A DNA stretch of 64,000 bases from Trissonchulus latispiculum. Taxonomy: Eukaryota; Nematoda; Enoplea; Enoplida; Ironidae. The position numbers were made by a program, and so were the translations under genes. Positions 1 through 11,075 of the stretch are shown here, piece after piece (positions within the stretch are counted from its first letter, which is position 1; each line of letters starts with the position of its first letter). The notes below the pieces were generated by a model. It did not search any database. It saw only the letters and a program-made list of their open reading frames with translations, and was not told where the DNA came from. The stretch covers positions 1-64,000 of the forward strand of contig JASAND010021336.1 of the NCBI GenBank assembly GCA_030248195.1. The letters are read 5' to 3'.

Positions 1-39
1 AACCTTCAAATCTTCATGTCTTGAAAAAAGACTGAAACT

Positions 40-235
40 GTTTCAGTCCGAGCTTCAGCAGGTCTTTACCCAATCTAGTTTCAGTTTCAGTTTCAATCGG
101 CCGCCTGAAATAGTTTCAGTTTCAGTTTCAGGTCTCCTCACGAAATAGTTTCAGTTTAAGTTTCAATTTCGGAAACTGAAACTGGAACCTGTACAGCCTG
201 AAGTCTAGTTTCAGTTTCAGTGCCTGAAACATCAG
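40..235. repeat. GTTTCA minisatellite
   Basis: Irregular tandem copies of a 6-7 base motif, GTTTCAG and variants, in blocks separated by short unique stretches. The repeat is pyrimidine/purine skewed. No coding potential is seen. Confidence 0.7.
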
Positions 236-482
236 TACCTCAAGGTCAAAAGCTATGGTAGGCGAGGAGGGGCAGGGTCTGCCACTTTTATTGGATCAAA
301 ATTGGCGCAAGGAGACGCCGATTTTTGTCAGAATCTCAAATTCAGACCTGTCATTGCTGGAGAAAGATGCAACACTCGACAGCCGGAATACATGTAGCAT
401 TTAGAACTAGTACAGTGACAAATTGGCAAGCAACATTGATGCGATGCAAACAGTAACGCCTGTGATCAAAACATTTTGGTCC
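236..482. other. no gene seen
   Basis: Mixed-composition sequence between the minisatellite and the first LTR. I see no open frame, RNA gene or terminal repeat. Confidence 0.5.
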
Positions 483-663
483 TGTTAAATATCAGTGTTT
501 TGCGTGAACTCCGAAAGGTTGAAAATCAGCGCAATAAAATAATCTCAACGTCGAGGGCGTGGCTCAGTGGTACAGTGTTCTGCTCAAGATCCAAAACTCG
601 GTGGTTCGATGCCCGCCCTGGACACTTTTCTTCACATCTTTCAATCCTGATTTCAAACTTTCA
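483..663 (+). mobile_element. solo LTR of tRNA-bearing TRIM
   Basis: A single copy of the LTR that flanks the complete element at 1048-1707. It starts TGTTAAATATCAG and ends in TTTCA. A tRNA-like segment with pol III box A and box B lies in its middle. No internal region or second LTR follows, so it is probably a solo LTR left by recombination. No clear target duplication is visible. It is more diverged from the 1048 element than that element's two LTRs are from each other. Confidence 0.7.
550..623 (+). other. tRNA-like sequence inside solo LTR
   Basis: About 74 bases with complementary acceptor ends, a perfect box A (TGGCTCAGTGG) and a near-perfect box B (GGTTCGATGCC). The anticodon arm is poor, so it looks like a pol III promoter derived from a tRNA, not a working tRNA. 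Confidence 0.55.
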
Positions 664-1047
664 TTGCCCCATCTTTAACTCGAAACGTTTAAAGCACATC
701 TATTTAATTTTGTAGCTCAAATCAGATCCAAAATTTGTCCACGAACTTTCTTCAAAATTTGCAAGCTTTTTCAATTCTAAGAAACGACTCTTCTCACCAC
801 AAACTCCCATTTGATTGTTATTTGTTTGCCATAGTTTAAAGTTCCCGTTTTGGCCCGTTTTAAACAGAAAGCGAAAATTTTGAATAGCTACAACCTTTTT
901 GTTCCAGGCCGAAATCATCGGAAATTTTAATAGATTGCGTAAAAGTCTAAGGGCTAACACTCGGTGCGCTTTGAGCTAATTCCTTTAGGTAGAATTTTTG
1001 ACCCTGGCAGCCCAACCCACTTAAATATTAAAATGTATATATGCACA
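664..1047. other. no gene seen
   Basis: AT-rich sequence between two TRIM insertions. The open frames on either strand are short and show no recognisable motif or codon pattern. Confidence 0.5.
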
Positions 1048-1103
1048 TGTTAAATATCAGCAACCCAGAAAGGTTGAAATCAGCGTAATAATCTAGTCTC
1101 CTT

Positions 1104-1179
1104 GTCCGGGGATGTGGCGCAAGTGGTAGAGCGTTCTACTCTTAAACCAAAGCTCGGCGGTTCGATCCCCGCCCTGGAC
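1104..1179 (+). other. tRNA-like segment in left LTR
   Basis: Acceptor ends GTCCGGG and CCTGGAC pair over seven positions with one G-T. Box A (TGGCGCAAGTGG) has one extra base, and box B reads GGTTCGATCC. The T arm only folds with an 8-base loop, so this is a tRNA-derived promoter more than a tRNA gene. Confidence 0.55.
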
Positions 1180-1586
1180 ACTTTTCTTCACATCTTTCAG
1201 ATCCTGATTTCAACCTTTCACATTTGGCGACCGTGCCGTGTCCTTACCGCTCTGAGGAGATGAAGTCGTTTGTGATGCCTGGGAATGGTGGAATTGCAGG
1301 TCAAGATGGTTTGGTATATTGTGGTCCTCGTGGTGCTAAGGGTTATTGTATATGGTTGTATGGTTCTTTGATTTGTAAAGGCTCCCGGCTTTGAAGAAGA
1401 ATTGAAGTATGATATGGCCCGGGTTAGAGGCGCCGGGGAGCCGCCCTTAGACCACAATGGTGCTTGGATTTGAGGACCGACCTGAATTCCCGGAAATTCG
1501 AGGCCGAATTTCAAATTAGCAAGGGGAGTATGTTAAATATCAGCAACCCAGAAAGGTTGAAATCAGCGTAATAATCTAGTCTCTAC

Positions 1587-1662
1587 GTCCGGGGATGTGG
1601 CGCAGTGGTAGAGCGTTCTACTTCTTAAACCAAAGCTCGGCGGTTCGATCCCCGCCCTGGAC
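1587..1662 (+). other. tRNA-like segment in right LTR
   Basis: Near-identical partner of the segment in the left LTR. It has the same acceptor ends and box B, and a box A without the extra base. Its presence in both LTRs shows it belongs to the element and is not a genomic tRNA next to the insertion. Confidence 0.55.
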
Positions 1663-1707
1663 ACTTTTCTTCACATCTTTCAGATCGATCCTGATTTCAA
1701 CCTTTCA

Positions 1708-3486
1708 CACACATGTAGAATAACTGGTTGACAGAGCTGATTTTTCCATGATATGATTTCATAAAACGATTCAGCTCATTATAAGCTTCAAAACGATGTA
1801 TAGATCTCTGCAAAACTCCCAAAAGTGAGCAAGGTATGAACATTTCAATCTGGGTATCCAGACGCTGTCACAGTCAGCTGCACTGTTTGACCCCATAAAT
1901 TTTGCTGCATCAGCGAAGCAGGTTTCATCCAGTTCAACCACTTCGTGCAGTAACGTCAACGTGTGTTACGCAAGTACTCGATACGCTGATACCGCATCGA
2001 ACACTATATAAAGGAGAGAAACAAACAACTTTTTCAAGTTCCATGTCTATATTTTCTGACATATTTGTTCCTACTGCTTCTGTTTACAGAACAGTGGAAG
2101 CAATCTTTTTTGGCCATTACGTACCTTAGGGGGTACCGATGGCAGGGTCTAAACCCAATAAAAAGGGTTGAATTCCCTTTTTATTGGAAGCCAACCAATT
2201 CAAATGGCCGGATAGTTAGCAACATTTTGTTTGCTAATATCCAAAGCGTTGGATTGGATGGCTGACAGTGGATATTGTGGAATTTTAGTATCCAATAGGA
2301 TGATTCTCGACCAAACATCTAAATGAAAATTAAACATCGAAAAGCATTGATACGTATACCCGGTTCCTATCGTCTGTGATGTGCCTCTATGCAGCACAGT
2401 ATTAGAGAGCATATTCGCTTTGTTTTCCGGAATTATTCTAAATTGAACAAATACCAGTCATCCTTTAATTTTAGGTAATAACCCTCTATTTTTCACGGAT
2501 ACCAGTTATCTTGGAATTTATGGTAAAGGCTATCAAAGTTAAATTGGTAACAAGTCCCAAATTTTAACTGTTTGCTGCCATCCCAAATTATTAGATAACA
2601 CTTATCTAATTTATTGGGATGTCACAAATTCCCTATCTAAGAAAAATAGATAACTGTTATGTAATATTTTTTACAGTGTAATATTAGCTCATTTGGTCAA
2701 GTTTTAAGGATTTTGAGTGGTGGGGGGGCAATCGAGATAAGACCCGAAATTGGGTTAAAATAAATGACAATTGGGATGTTTAATAAAGAAAAACACGGGG
2801 CACAAATAAAATTTACATCACCTCGGAATACCCAAGGTGGGACAAAATATTAAAATGGGCTACCCACAAATAACAGAAAGGGATCAATAATACATAAATA
2901 AGCAGGCAGCACAAAATAAAGAGGCGAGGGGGTCAAATGTAAGGGGAGCCGACCCCCCCCTGTTACCCACATTGCATAAGTTGCATTTTATAAGTTCTGT
3001 GGGTTGCAGAACACAAACCTGAAGTAAGGTTTTCGATTCAGCTTTTCGGTAGCTTATAACCCTATTCAATTTAGCTAACTTTATGTACCCTACTAAGCTG
3101 GCAAAAACTGATTCGAAAAAGATTTTTTCGATTTCAGATTTGTGCTTTCCAGATTACAGAAAACTCTTCTTTGCAAATTTTCAGCCAATTCTGTTCTCTT
3201 TGATCGCATTTTGCAAATCGAAAGAAATTATCTTCACGAAATTGTTTTGTGGCATTTGAGCTTAAGTAAAGTTTAGCTTAATTGGCTAAATCGAAAATTG
3301 AAGCACTGTGGGAAATGGTAATCTACACAAATATCCCATAACTTGACTCATAACTGGTTTATTATGGTACATAACAAGATGAATTATGTATTAGTGTAGG
3401 TGTATCGCGGAAAATAAAACTTAAATAGGCAAATCTATTTAAACGATCTTGTTGTTTTGCTGAAGGGTAGCATGTACAAACACTTT
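1708..3486. other. intergenic, no gene seen
   Basis: About 1.8 kb of AT-rich sequence downstream of the first receptor gene. There are short hairpins (around 2585-2620) and G or C runs (around 2722 and 2953). I find no convincing coding region, RNA gene or transposon ends. Confidence 0.5.
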
Positions 3487-4104
3487 TTACCAATCGCGAA
3501 CGAATTCAAAATTTTCGTACATTGAAAGTAGGCTTTTTCCAAAACCAAGAACCGTCAAAAAAGTCGCAAATAAAGCAATTAAACAAAAATAAACAAATAA
3601 ATCAGCAAACATTTGTAAGTTAAAAGACTGTGATTTCTCTGGAATAGCTTCAGATCTTCTGTTTATTAATGGTAGAAAATATTTGTCATCAATCTTTTGA
3701 ACAGCATCGCTCTCCATAGCAACAGTGATAGCCTGATTCAGTAATTTGATAAATTTGGTACTGTTTTTACGGACAGTAAATGCTGTCAGCTTGTGAGATT
3801 GAAATTCTCCGTCAACAACAATCAAATTACTGTTTTCATTGGCTATGGTGGTGGACATTGCCAGATAGTTAGAGTAGACTAGAGACGAATCTTCTGACAG
3901 CATCTTTCGAGCAATGGAAACAATATCCATGGAAGGGTCATAAACCATCAGTTTAAACCAGTCGTGCTTTTTAATCCATTCCCAGTAATCAATAAGGTCG
4001 TTAGAATAGTAGTATCTGTCATAAACCTGATAATCAATGCATTGACTTCTTCCATCGTGATTATGAATGTTCGAAGGACATGCAACTAATGGTTTGAGAA
4101 TGCC
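3487..4104 (-). CDS. ionotropic receptor 1, exon 3 (S2 lobe and TM4)
   Basis: Last coding exon of a chemosensory ionotropic receptor, a ligand-gated cation channel related to glutamate receptors. The acceptor TTTAG precedes a codon-phase-0 start GILKPLV. The 205 residues form the second ligand-binding lobe (EDSSLVYSNYLA and VDGEFQSHKLTAFTVRKN) and the last membrane helix (around FADLFVYFCLIALFATFL), then a short tail and TAA. The exon aligns over its whole length with 34044-34700 and 49941-50600 but has a shorter tail. No frameshift is seen. Confidence 0.85.
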   Translation of the reverse strand, partial: GILKPLVACPSNIHNHDGRSQCIDYQVYDRYYYSNDLIDYWEWIKKHDWFKLMVYDPSMDIVSIARKMLSEDSSLVYSNYLAMSTTIANENSNLIVVDGEFQSHKLTAFTVRKNSTKFIKLLNQAITVAMESDAVQKIDDKYFLPLINRRSEAIPEKSQSFNLQMFADLFVYFCLIALFATFLTVLGFGKSLLSMYENFEFVRDW

Positions 4105-4700
4105 CTAAACGAGCAATATGCTGTGCGATTCTCATATCATAAGAAATACGTGGATTTAGTTATCAAAAAGTTGTTTCTTTGTGCACGATTATTGTAATTG
4201 CTTATTGTAGTGCTTCCCGATAAACAGATTTATATTCCGAATTCTAGATTTTAGATTCTGGATTACAACTCTGTTCTGTTTGCGCAAGGAGGATACAGGT
4301 AAAGGACATATGGTTGAGTCACACTTTGAGGAAATTCTGATTTCAGATTTTTGGATGGAATTTTTGATAGTTCTGTGTATCTTATTTTCTGTTGACTCTG
4401 CAACAACTATCTGGAATCTGGATGATGAGCACTTTACATCTTCTAAGTTACGTCACAAAAGTTAGTGTTACATAGCTCTCACAGTCCTACATACCTGCAG
4501 TTCTGTGGGCCAGTGTTCTCCAGCGACTTTAGTTGGTTTTGCCTAGCAGCTGAAAAGGTTTTAGAATCATAAACATCAGTTATAGGAAGGTTCTAGTAGC
4601 CAGGATATCCCCATTAATCAGATTGGTAGCTTAATGGCTTTTGGATTTCAGGTGATTATATATTGAGTTGAAAAGTCACACCTCAAACATCGCAGCTTAC
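4105..4700 (-). other. intron 2 of receptor 1
   Basis: A 596-bp phase-0 intron with GTAAGC at the donor and a TTTAG acceptor. It holds no recognisable element. Confidence 0.75.
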
Positions 4701-5197
4701 TTGCTTTGTCATCCTGAAGATATCTTGAAATTTGGTATCCTCGTCGGCTCTTTGGATGTCATGATAAATATGTTTGAGTACTGTTGACGCATAAAACTGG
4801 ACAAGTGTAAATCCCAATAGCGAAACAGCAGTGCGGAATAGTCCATGACTGAGGAATTTGACTGGTGCTTTGCATTGACTAGTGTCTTGCTGATTCAGTA
4901 AGTACGCGAAAGCTATGAATAGCAGATCTATCCGTTTCGCAGCCGTACTGCGTACATTGCCTTCCGACGTTTTTTTAAAGATAAGATTAAGACAAGCGAT
5001 TACTACCATGGCCAAAGCAATACATTTCCAAACGCTCGTTTTAAACGCTAACAGCCACCAAAATTTTCCGTACATAATACGATTTTGGCGACTCATAACC
5101 CAGGCGGTTCTGGGAACACCTAGGCTGTAAGTGAAGTCCACCATCTCTCTTCGTCGCTCTGTGACCGTATACATGTTGATGGCAATATCCGCCAATC
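4701..5197 (-). CDS. ionotropic receptor 1, exon 2 (S1 end, TM1, pore, TM3)
   Basis: The acceptor TTTTAAG is followed by bases that complete a split glycine codon from exon 1, giving ANG-LADIAINMYTV. The order of parts is the end of S1 (TERRREMVDF, with an arginine six residues before the F as in glutamate-binding receptors), TM1 (WLLAFKTSVWKCIALAMVV), a short pore segment (AFAYLLNQQD) and TM3 (LLGFTLVQFYASTVLKHIY). It ends FRMTKQ before a GTAAG donor. TM3 lacks the SYTANLAAF box of true glutamate receptors, as is usual in divergent IRs. Ligand and ion selectivity cannot be inferred. Confidence 0.87.
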
Positions 5198-5873
5198 CTT
5201 AAAAGCAAACACATGTAATGCTATGGGAGGGAAGGGAACCAATAAGTCACTCATAACTAACAATCCCTTCTTTATTCAGGTTCATCAAATGTGAAATAAA
5301 CAATTAAATAAAAGGGTCTTTCCCATTATCCCCCCATAGCTTCGTAGAAGTACTGAAGATGCACACTTTGACCGATTGAGTTGAAATTTGGTGGAGGTAG
5401 GTTTTCGGACCTGCTGATTTCAAAAATGCAAAAATTTTAAAAATTTTTGTTTGGTACGGGGGACCTAGGGGAACCAAAAACTTTTTTGAAAAAGATTTTG
5501 CTGAAAACATGCACACAGGGGTTTTCTGGGACGCTGAGCACGAATCTGAAATCCGTTTTTCGGTTCAGCTTTCCGTTAGCTCAGTATAAGCTTACATGTT
5601 AAGCTTACAACTTTAGCTTATATTAAGCTAACAAAAATGCTGAATCGAAAAACTGACTTCAGATTCGTGATAAGCGTCCCAGAAAACCCCTGTAAGCAAG
5701 TTTTCAGCAAAAAATTTTTCAAAAAATTTTTCGGATCCCCTTGGTCCCCCCTTACCAGACTAAAATTTTTAAATTTTTTACATTTTTAAAATGTTTGCAT
5801 TTTTGAAACCAGCAGGTCCGAAAACCTACCTCCACCAAATTTCAACTCAATCGGTCAAAGTGTTCATCTTCAG

Positions 5874-8800
5874 CATACATGGGCAATGGATGCGACCGTG
5901 GCCTATACAGCCAACGAAAATTTTGCGCGGGGGTCAAAAATTATCAATTAGACTTGTTTATTGTAATTTTGCATGCATAAACATATATCAACTTTGTCAA
6001 GCGATTACTTTAGCTAAAAAGCAGTATTTGGAGCAACTAAAAAGGCTCTCGGGGTATTTTTGTGCAAAACACATCTGTTGGGCAATTCTACAGCGTGTGT
6101 ATATTAAATGTCACACAATCGCTGGAAAAACATCGGTCGAATTTTCGCAAAAACTACATTTTCAATCATTACAGGCAAAGAAATAACTGTTGAGTAATGA
6201 TCACGCCTGGAATAGCTGGCCTAAGTGTGACCTTCAAATCGACAAATTTAGTTTAATTTTACGGCCTGCGTAGCTCGCGAAGTGATGGATTATCTGATTT
6301 CTGCAAAAAAATGACAAGTTTTTGACGCTAAAATATGAGTTTGTTGGCTATATCTCACAATAGAGAAAACCTAGAAAGTTGCTTCAAAAAGCAAAACTGT
6401 AGGGCATACTGAGATCTTTCGAATGAATATAGGTGTATTACTATGCAGCTGCTAGCCAGGTGTCAGAAATCTGCTAAATCCACCCCGAACGGAAACGCCC
6501 ACTTTTCGAAGCGGGATTATCAAATTTGAACGGGATTTGGGCCATGTATATTAGGCCAAGAACCCCAAGAACCCCCAACAAAAATTTAAAACTAGACATA
6601 TATGTAGTTACAGAACAAATCTTATCGAACAGTTGAGAACCCAAGAAGCCCCAGTAGCTTAAAAAACCCCATCGAAAAAATTGCAACCATGTAGCTGTGG
6701 ATCAAATCTCTTAGTAAAATTAAGAACCCCAGAGCGTCTAGAACCTCTACGAAAATAAAAGCTTCAGGAAAACAATTAGTGGATCTGAACGCAGCATAAA
6801 GTGACTTTTATCTTGACATGGGCCGTTGATTTTGAAAATTTCCTTACAGATCGAAGCAAAATGTCGGTGCGCCGAAGGCGCAAAATTTTTCTAAAAGGAT
6901 TTCTATAGCTCAAAACCTTTACAAAGCAATCCGTTAAAGTTTGCATCTGAGTATCAACAGCTGAACCTTTTTGTTATCTAGGTGAGTTTAGAAATATTGT
7001 TGGAAGAAATATAACTGGAAGAAAATATATTCAAAACTGCATAAAAACCAAACGCAAACTGTTAGCATTAAATGTTGATGAAGGTTTTGAATTTTGAAAA
7101 AATATAATAATGAAAACCTTTGAAAAAGATTAATCTGTTTGAAGTAGTCCTGTTGTAAATAAGCATGTTTTACAGAGAATTAATCTGATCGGGTAAAACA
7201 AATCAAAACTGACATTTAATTCCAACAGTGCTGACCCCTGCGCAGAGACACGCTTTCTTTGCGCGAGGACGGTTCCAACAGTGCTGACCCCTGCGCAGGT
7301 ACACGCTGCTTTGCGCGACGGTTCCAATAGTACTGACCCCTGCGCAGAGACACGCTGCTTTGCGCGACGGTTCCAATAGTACTGACCCCTGCGCAGAGAC
7401 ACGCTGCTTTGTGCGACAGTTCCAATAGTACTGACCCCTGCGCAGAGACACGCTGTTTTGCGCGAGGGTTTCAATAGTGCTGACCCCTGCGCAGAGACAC
7501 GCTGCTTTGCGCGAGGGTTCCAACAGTGCTGACCCCTGCGCAGGTACACGCTGCTTTGCGCGAGGGTTCCAACAGTGCTGACCCCTGCGCCTGCGCAGAT
7601 ACACGCTGCTTTGCGCGACGGTTCCAATAGTACTGACCCCTGCGCAGAGACACGCTGTTTTGCGCGACGGTTCCAACAGTGCTGACCCCTGCGCAGGTAC
7701 ACGCTGCTTTGCGCGACGGTTCCAATAGTACTGACCCCTGCGCAGAGACACGCTGCTTTGCGCGACGGTTCCAATAGTACTGACCCCTGCGCAGAGACAC
7801 GCTGCTTTGTGCGACAGTTCCAATAGTACTGACCCCTGCGCAGAGACACGCTGTTTTGCGCGAGGGTTTCAATAGTGCTGACCCCTGCGCAGAGACACGC
7901 TGCTTTGCGCGAGGGTTCCAACAGTGCTGACCCCTGCGCAGGTACACGCTGCTTTGCGCGAGGGTTCCAACAGTGCTGACCCCTGCGCCTGCGCAGATAC
8001 ACGCTGCTTTGCGCGACGGTTCCAATAGTACTGACCCCTGCGCAGATACACGCTGCTTTGCGCGACGGTTCCAATAGTACTGACCCCTGCGCAGAGACAC
8101 GCTGTTTTGCGCGACGGTTCCAAACGTACGGACCCCTGCGCAGGGACACGCTGCTTTGCGCGACGGTTCCAATAGTACTGACCCCTGCGCAGAGACACGC
8201 TGTTTTGCGCGACGGTTCCAACAGTGCTGACCCCTGCGCAGGTACACGCTGCTTTGCGCGACGGTTCCAATAGTACTGACCCCTGCGCAGAGACACGCTG
8301 CTTTGCGCGACGGTTCCAATAGTACTGACCCCTGCGCAGAGACACGCTGATTTGTGAGACAGTTACAATAGTACTGACCCCTGCGCAGAGACACGCTGTT
8401 TTGCGCGAGGGTTTCAATAGTGCTGACCCCTGCGCAGAGACACGCTGCTTTGCGCGAGGGTTCCAACAGTGCTGACCCCTGCGCAGGTACACGCTGCTTT
8501 GCGCGAGGGTTCCAACAGTGCTGACCCCTGCGCCTGCGCAGATACACGCTGCTTTGCTCGACGGTTCCAATAGTACTGACCCCTGCGCAGAGACACGCCG
8601 TTTTGCGCGACGGTTCCAACAGTGCTGACCCCTGCGCAGGTACACGCTGCTTTGCGCGACGGTTCCAATAGTACTGACCCCTGCGCAGAGACACGCTGCT
8701 TTGTGCGACAGTTCCAATAGTACTGACCCCTGCGCAGAGACACGCTGTTTTGCGCGAGGGTTTCAATAGTGCTGACCCCTGCGCAGAGAAACGCTGCTTT

Positions 8801-8953
8801 GCGCGAGGGTTCCAAAGTGCTGAACCCCGCACAGGGTCTTCTGCGCAGCGCTTTGTGCTGCGCGGGGGTCACAAATTTTGCTGCGCACTGCGCGGGGGTT
8901 TTGGATTCTGGCCTATACATGTATAGGCCCAGTATAGGCATTGCGCATGTGTG
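5874..8953. mobile_element. hAT-like non-autonomous element, 3.1 kb
   Basis: The insertion is bounded by an exact 8-bp duplication ATCTTCAG (5866-5873 and 8954-8961). Its ends are imperfect inverted repeats beginning CAYACATGSGCAATG, and both ends carry a subterminal GGCCTATACA. An 8-bp duplication with CA-starting ends fits the hAT superfamily; that assignment is inference. No transposase frame is visible. Most of its right half is the 49-bp minisatellite. Part of the left half (about 5990-6180) resembles 39340-39560, inside another element. Confidence 0.7.
7220..8850. repeat. 49-bp minisatellite, about 33 copies
   Basis: A GC-rich tandem array; one unit runs CTGACCCCTGCGCAG, then ACACGCTGC, then TTTGCGCGACGG, then TTCCAATAGTA. 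Larger blocks recur: a variant with a doubled CTGCGC occurs near 7581, 7979 and 8524, spaced 398 and 545 bases (8 and 11 units plus 6). The minus strand has no stop codon in the unit in any frame, so long frames of up to 453 codons appear. They shift one frame per unit and repeat every 49 residues. They are explained by repeat structure and are not called as genes. Confidence 0.9.
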
Positions 8954-9000
8954 ATCTTCAGTACTTCTACGAAGCTATGGGGGGATAATGGGAAAGACCC

Positions 9001-9631
9001 AAATAAAGTATTAAAATCAGTAAATAAAATTATTATTATGATTAATCCCACACAATTTTTGATTTTTCAAGAAGTATTTTTCATTATTATATTTCAATTT
9101 AATTCTATGTCTGAGTCATAATTAATAATTATATTGGCCGTCACGTTCATCATAATATTCCATCGTCGAAGCCAAATTTGCTATGATTACGAGCCTAATT
9201 TAGTATTTTCTAATCTGAAATCTGTGTTGTTTCTTACATTGGTGCAAACTTTACCCCAGAAGGTGCATGCAGGTAAATTTGGGGGAGGGGGAGTCACAGC
9301 GATGTCGTGTAGTTTTATGAAAATCCACACCGAATAAAAACGGCACCGTGACAGTTCGTAGCAAAGTGATATTTTATGTACATACAGTTGCACGACTTTC
9401 CTAGCTGAAGTTATAATAATTAATTGGTTGAAATCGCCCGTTTTTGAAAAATGTCAGTGTGGCATTTTTTGACGCTGTGAAGTCTCCGAGATTTCGTCCT
9501 TAATGTTCCGAGTATATGGCAAGCTTAATATATTGGGCGGCGCTAAGTGTCTACTCTTCCTATCAAAAACAATTCTTGTTCGCACTAGTGTAGGGTGTAA
9601 TCTAGTCACTCTTTAGTTTCAACTGTCTTAC
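9001..9631 (-). other. rest of intron 1 of receptor 1
   Basis: AT-rich sequence upstream of the exon 1 donor, with no feature seen. The full intron (5198-9631, 4434 bp) is expanded mainly by the 3.7-kb nested insertions. Confidence 0.6.
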
Positions 9632-9839
9632 CATTAGCAACGATTTCAAAGGCGTTAGTGTGCTGGAATGGGTCGTTTTCGACGAATGTTGCGTTAACTT
9701 GAGGCGTTAGCGCAAACAGAAGTTGTAGCAGTTCGGCGTTGGCTCCCGGATGTCTGCACGCGCCTCTGGAAAATACACAAGGTCTAACATAGGGCTCCAG
9801 TGTTTGACCCACCGCTGTTACGAAAATTTCATCAGTCAT
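9632..9839 (-). CDS. ionotropic receptor 1, exon 1 (start of S1 lobe)
   Basis: It encodes 69 residues and one base of a split glycine codon. It begins MTDEIFVTAVGQTLEPYV, the first strand of the ligand-binding domain (compare L-V-T-x-x-E-P-F-V in the family), and carries CVFSRGACRHPG, shared with the paralogues. The donor GTAAGA follows VAN-G. An acceptor (TTAATATTCAG) directly abuts the ATG, so an upstream non-coding or short coding exon is likely. The known part of the protein is 440 residues with no signal peptide, unusual for a membrane receptor unless an unseen exon supplies one. Confidence 0.78.
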
Positions 9840-10091
9840 CTGAATATTAACAAAAATTTCACATGCACCTACAACATGCTCATTCTACTGGACAAAATCA
9901 TCCTTATTAATGTTGAAATTCTGTTAGAATATAATAGGACCATTACACTTCGAATTATTTAAAATGCGTAGCTTGGACTTGGGATCTCCTAAAAGAACTT
10001 AGTTCTGGCTCAGTTCTAGCTATGGCCAGTGTTCTTCTGTCCCGAAGCCAGAGGCTTCACTCAACACCTTAATGTCTGAGAGAGAATCCAC

Positions 10092-10997
10092 GGCTTTTGT
10101 AAATTTTCTGGGGAGGAACTGACTTAATGACTCTTGCTACGCTTGATTAATTTTAAAGTGGCACCCTACTAAACAGGCTGAAGAATTTTACTGAAGGAAA
10201 TCGGGAGAGGTCATGTCGTAATGACCTCTGTATTTCTCTCCCCATAAATTTTACTTGTTTAATATTAAAAGCTTTGAAAACTAACAAACTTCAGAAATAA
10301 TGTATTTTAATATTAACTCCTTTCATGGCAATCAAATCAAAAATTAACTTTTATGCTTAAAATTGATTGAAATGTAGAATAGAATTTACACTAAAAATTA
10401 AATTATGACGATTTCAATTTCAGTAACACCTGGATCAAATTTTGGAAAAAATGTAGGTCGTACTTTGGAATCGGAGACAGAAACACTTTAAAACTCTTTT
10501 AAAACATAACGGTTTTAAATTTACCGGGGGTTTCAAAAATTACTTTTACATTCATAAAAATCTAATTTCAATTGAACTTTGTTTTAAAAGAATTTTAAAG
10601 TATTTCTGATTATCAGGTACGAACTACAATTTTTTCCAAAATTTGGTCCAGGTGTTACAGAAATTGAAATCGCCATTATTTAATTTTTAGTGTAAATTCA
10701 ATTCTACATTTCAATCAATTTTAAGCATAAAAGTTAATTTTTGATTTGATTGCCATGAAAGGAGTTAAGATTAAAATACATTATTTCTGAATTTTGTTAG
10801 TTTTCCAAGCTCTTAATATTAAGCAAGTAAAATTTATGGGGAGAGAAATACAGATATAATACAAATACACATAATGACCTCTCTCAATTTTCTTCTGTAA
10901 AATTTCTTCAGCCTGCTTAGTAGGGTGCCACTTTAAAGTTAATCAAGCGTAACAAGAGTAATTAAGTCAGTTCCTCCCCACAAAATTTACAAAAGCC
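10092..10997. mobile_element. foldback element, about 0.9 kb
   Basis: Two long arms (about 10092-10530 and 10570-10997) are reverse complements of each other with scattered mismatches. The outer ends read GGCTTTTGTAAATTTTCTGG. No coding sequence is present. A fragment of the same end occurs at 18617-18695, so this is a family. No convincing target duplication was found. Confidence 0.75.
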
Positions 10998-11075
10998 AAA
11001 TTCCCGTGCAGGTCCGTAATGCCTACACGCTGATAAATACATTCCAAGCTTTCGATTTTAATGTTTTGAGCATAC

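Larger units (their letters stand above)
1048..1707 (+). mobile_element. complete TRIM retrotransposon with tRNA in its LTRs
   Basis: A 660-bp miniature LTR element. The LTRs at 1048-1220 and 1531-1707 start TGTTAAATATCAG and end ACCTTTCA. The left LTR is followed by TTTGGCGACCGTG (about 1223), which resembles primer-binding sites of many gypsy elements. The right LTR is preceded by a polypurine tract (AAGGGGAGTA, 1521-1530). The element is flanked by CACA on both sides (1044-1047 and 1708-1711), a candidate 4-bp duplication in CA-rich sequence. The roughly 310-bp interior has no protein gene, so retrotransposition would need enzymes from another element. Each LTR contains a 76-bp tRNA-like segment. 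Confidence 0.8.
5314..9000. mobile_element. foldback element, split by a nested insertion
   Basis: The left arm (5314-about 5600) is complementary to 5625-5873 continued at 8962-9000. The outer end reads GGGTCTTTCCCATTATC and its complement ends exactly at 9000. Flanks AAATAAAA and AAATAAAG give a 7 of 8 match, suggestive of a target duplication but in low-complexity sequence. The right arm is interrupted by the hAT-like element at 5874-8953. All of this lies inside intron 1 of receptor 1. Confidence 0.75.

Noticed and set aside
1104..1179. A functional host tRNA gene
   Set aside because: The same sequence occurs in both LTRs, the T arm folds poorly and the anticodon arm is not standard, so it is part of the TRIM.
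8058..8273. Plus-strand 71-codon frame
   Set aside because: Also a product of the minisatellite; no start context or conserved feature.
7220..8850. CRISPR-like array
   Set aside because: Units are contiguous with no unique spacers, and the sequence is eukaryotic.
7130..8941. Long minus-strand frames of 175-453 codons
   Set aside because: They lie in a 49-base tandem array whose unit has no minus-strand stop; several frames overlap the same DNA and the residue sequence simply repeats every 49 positions.
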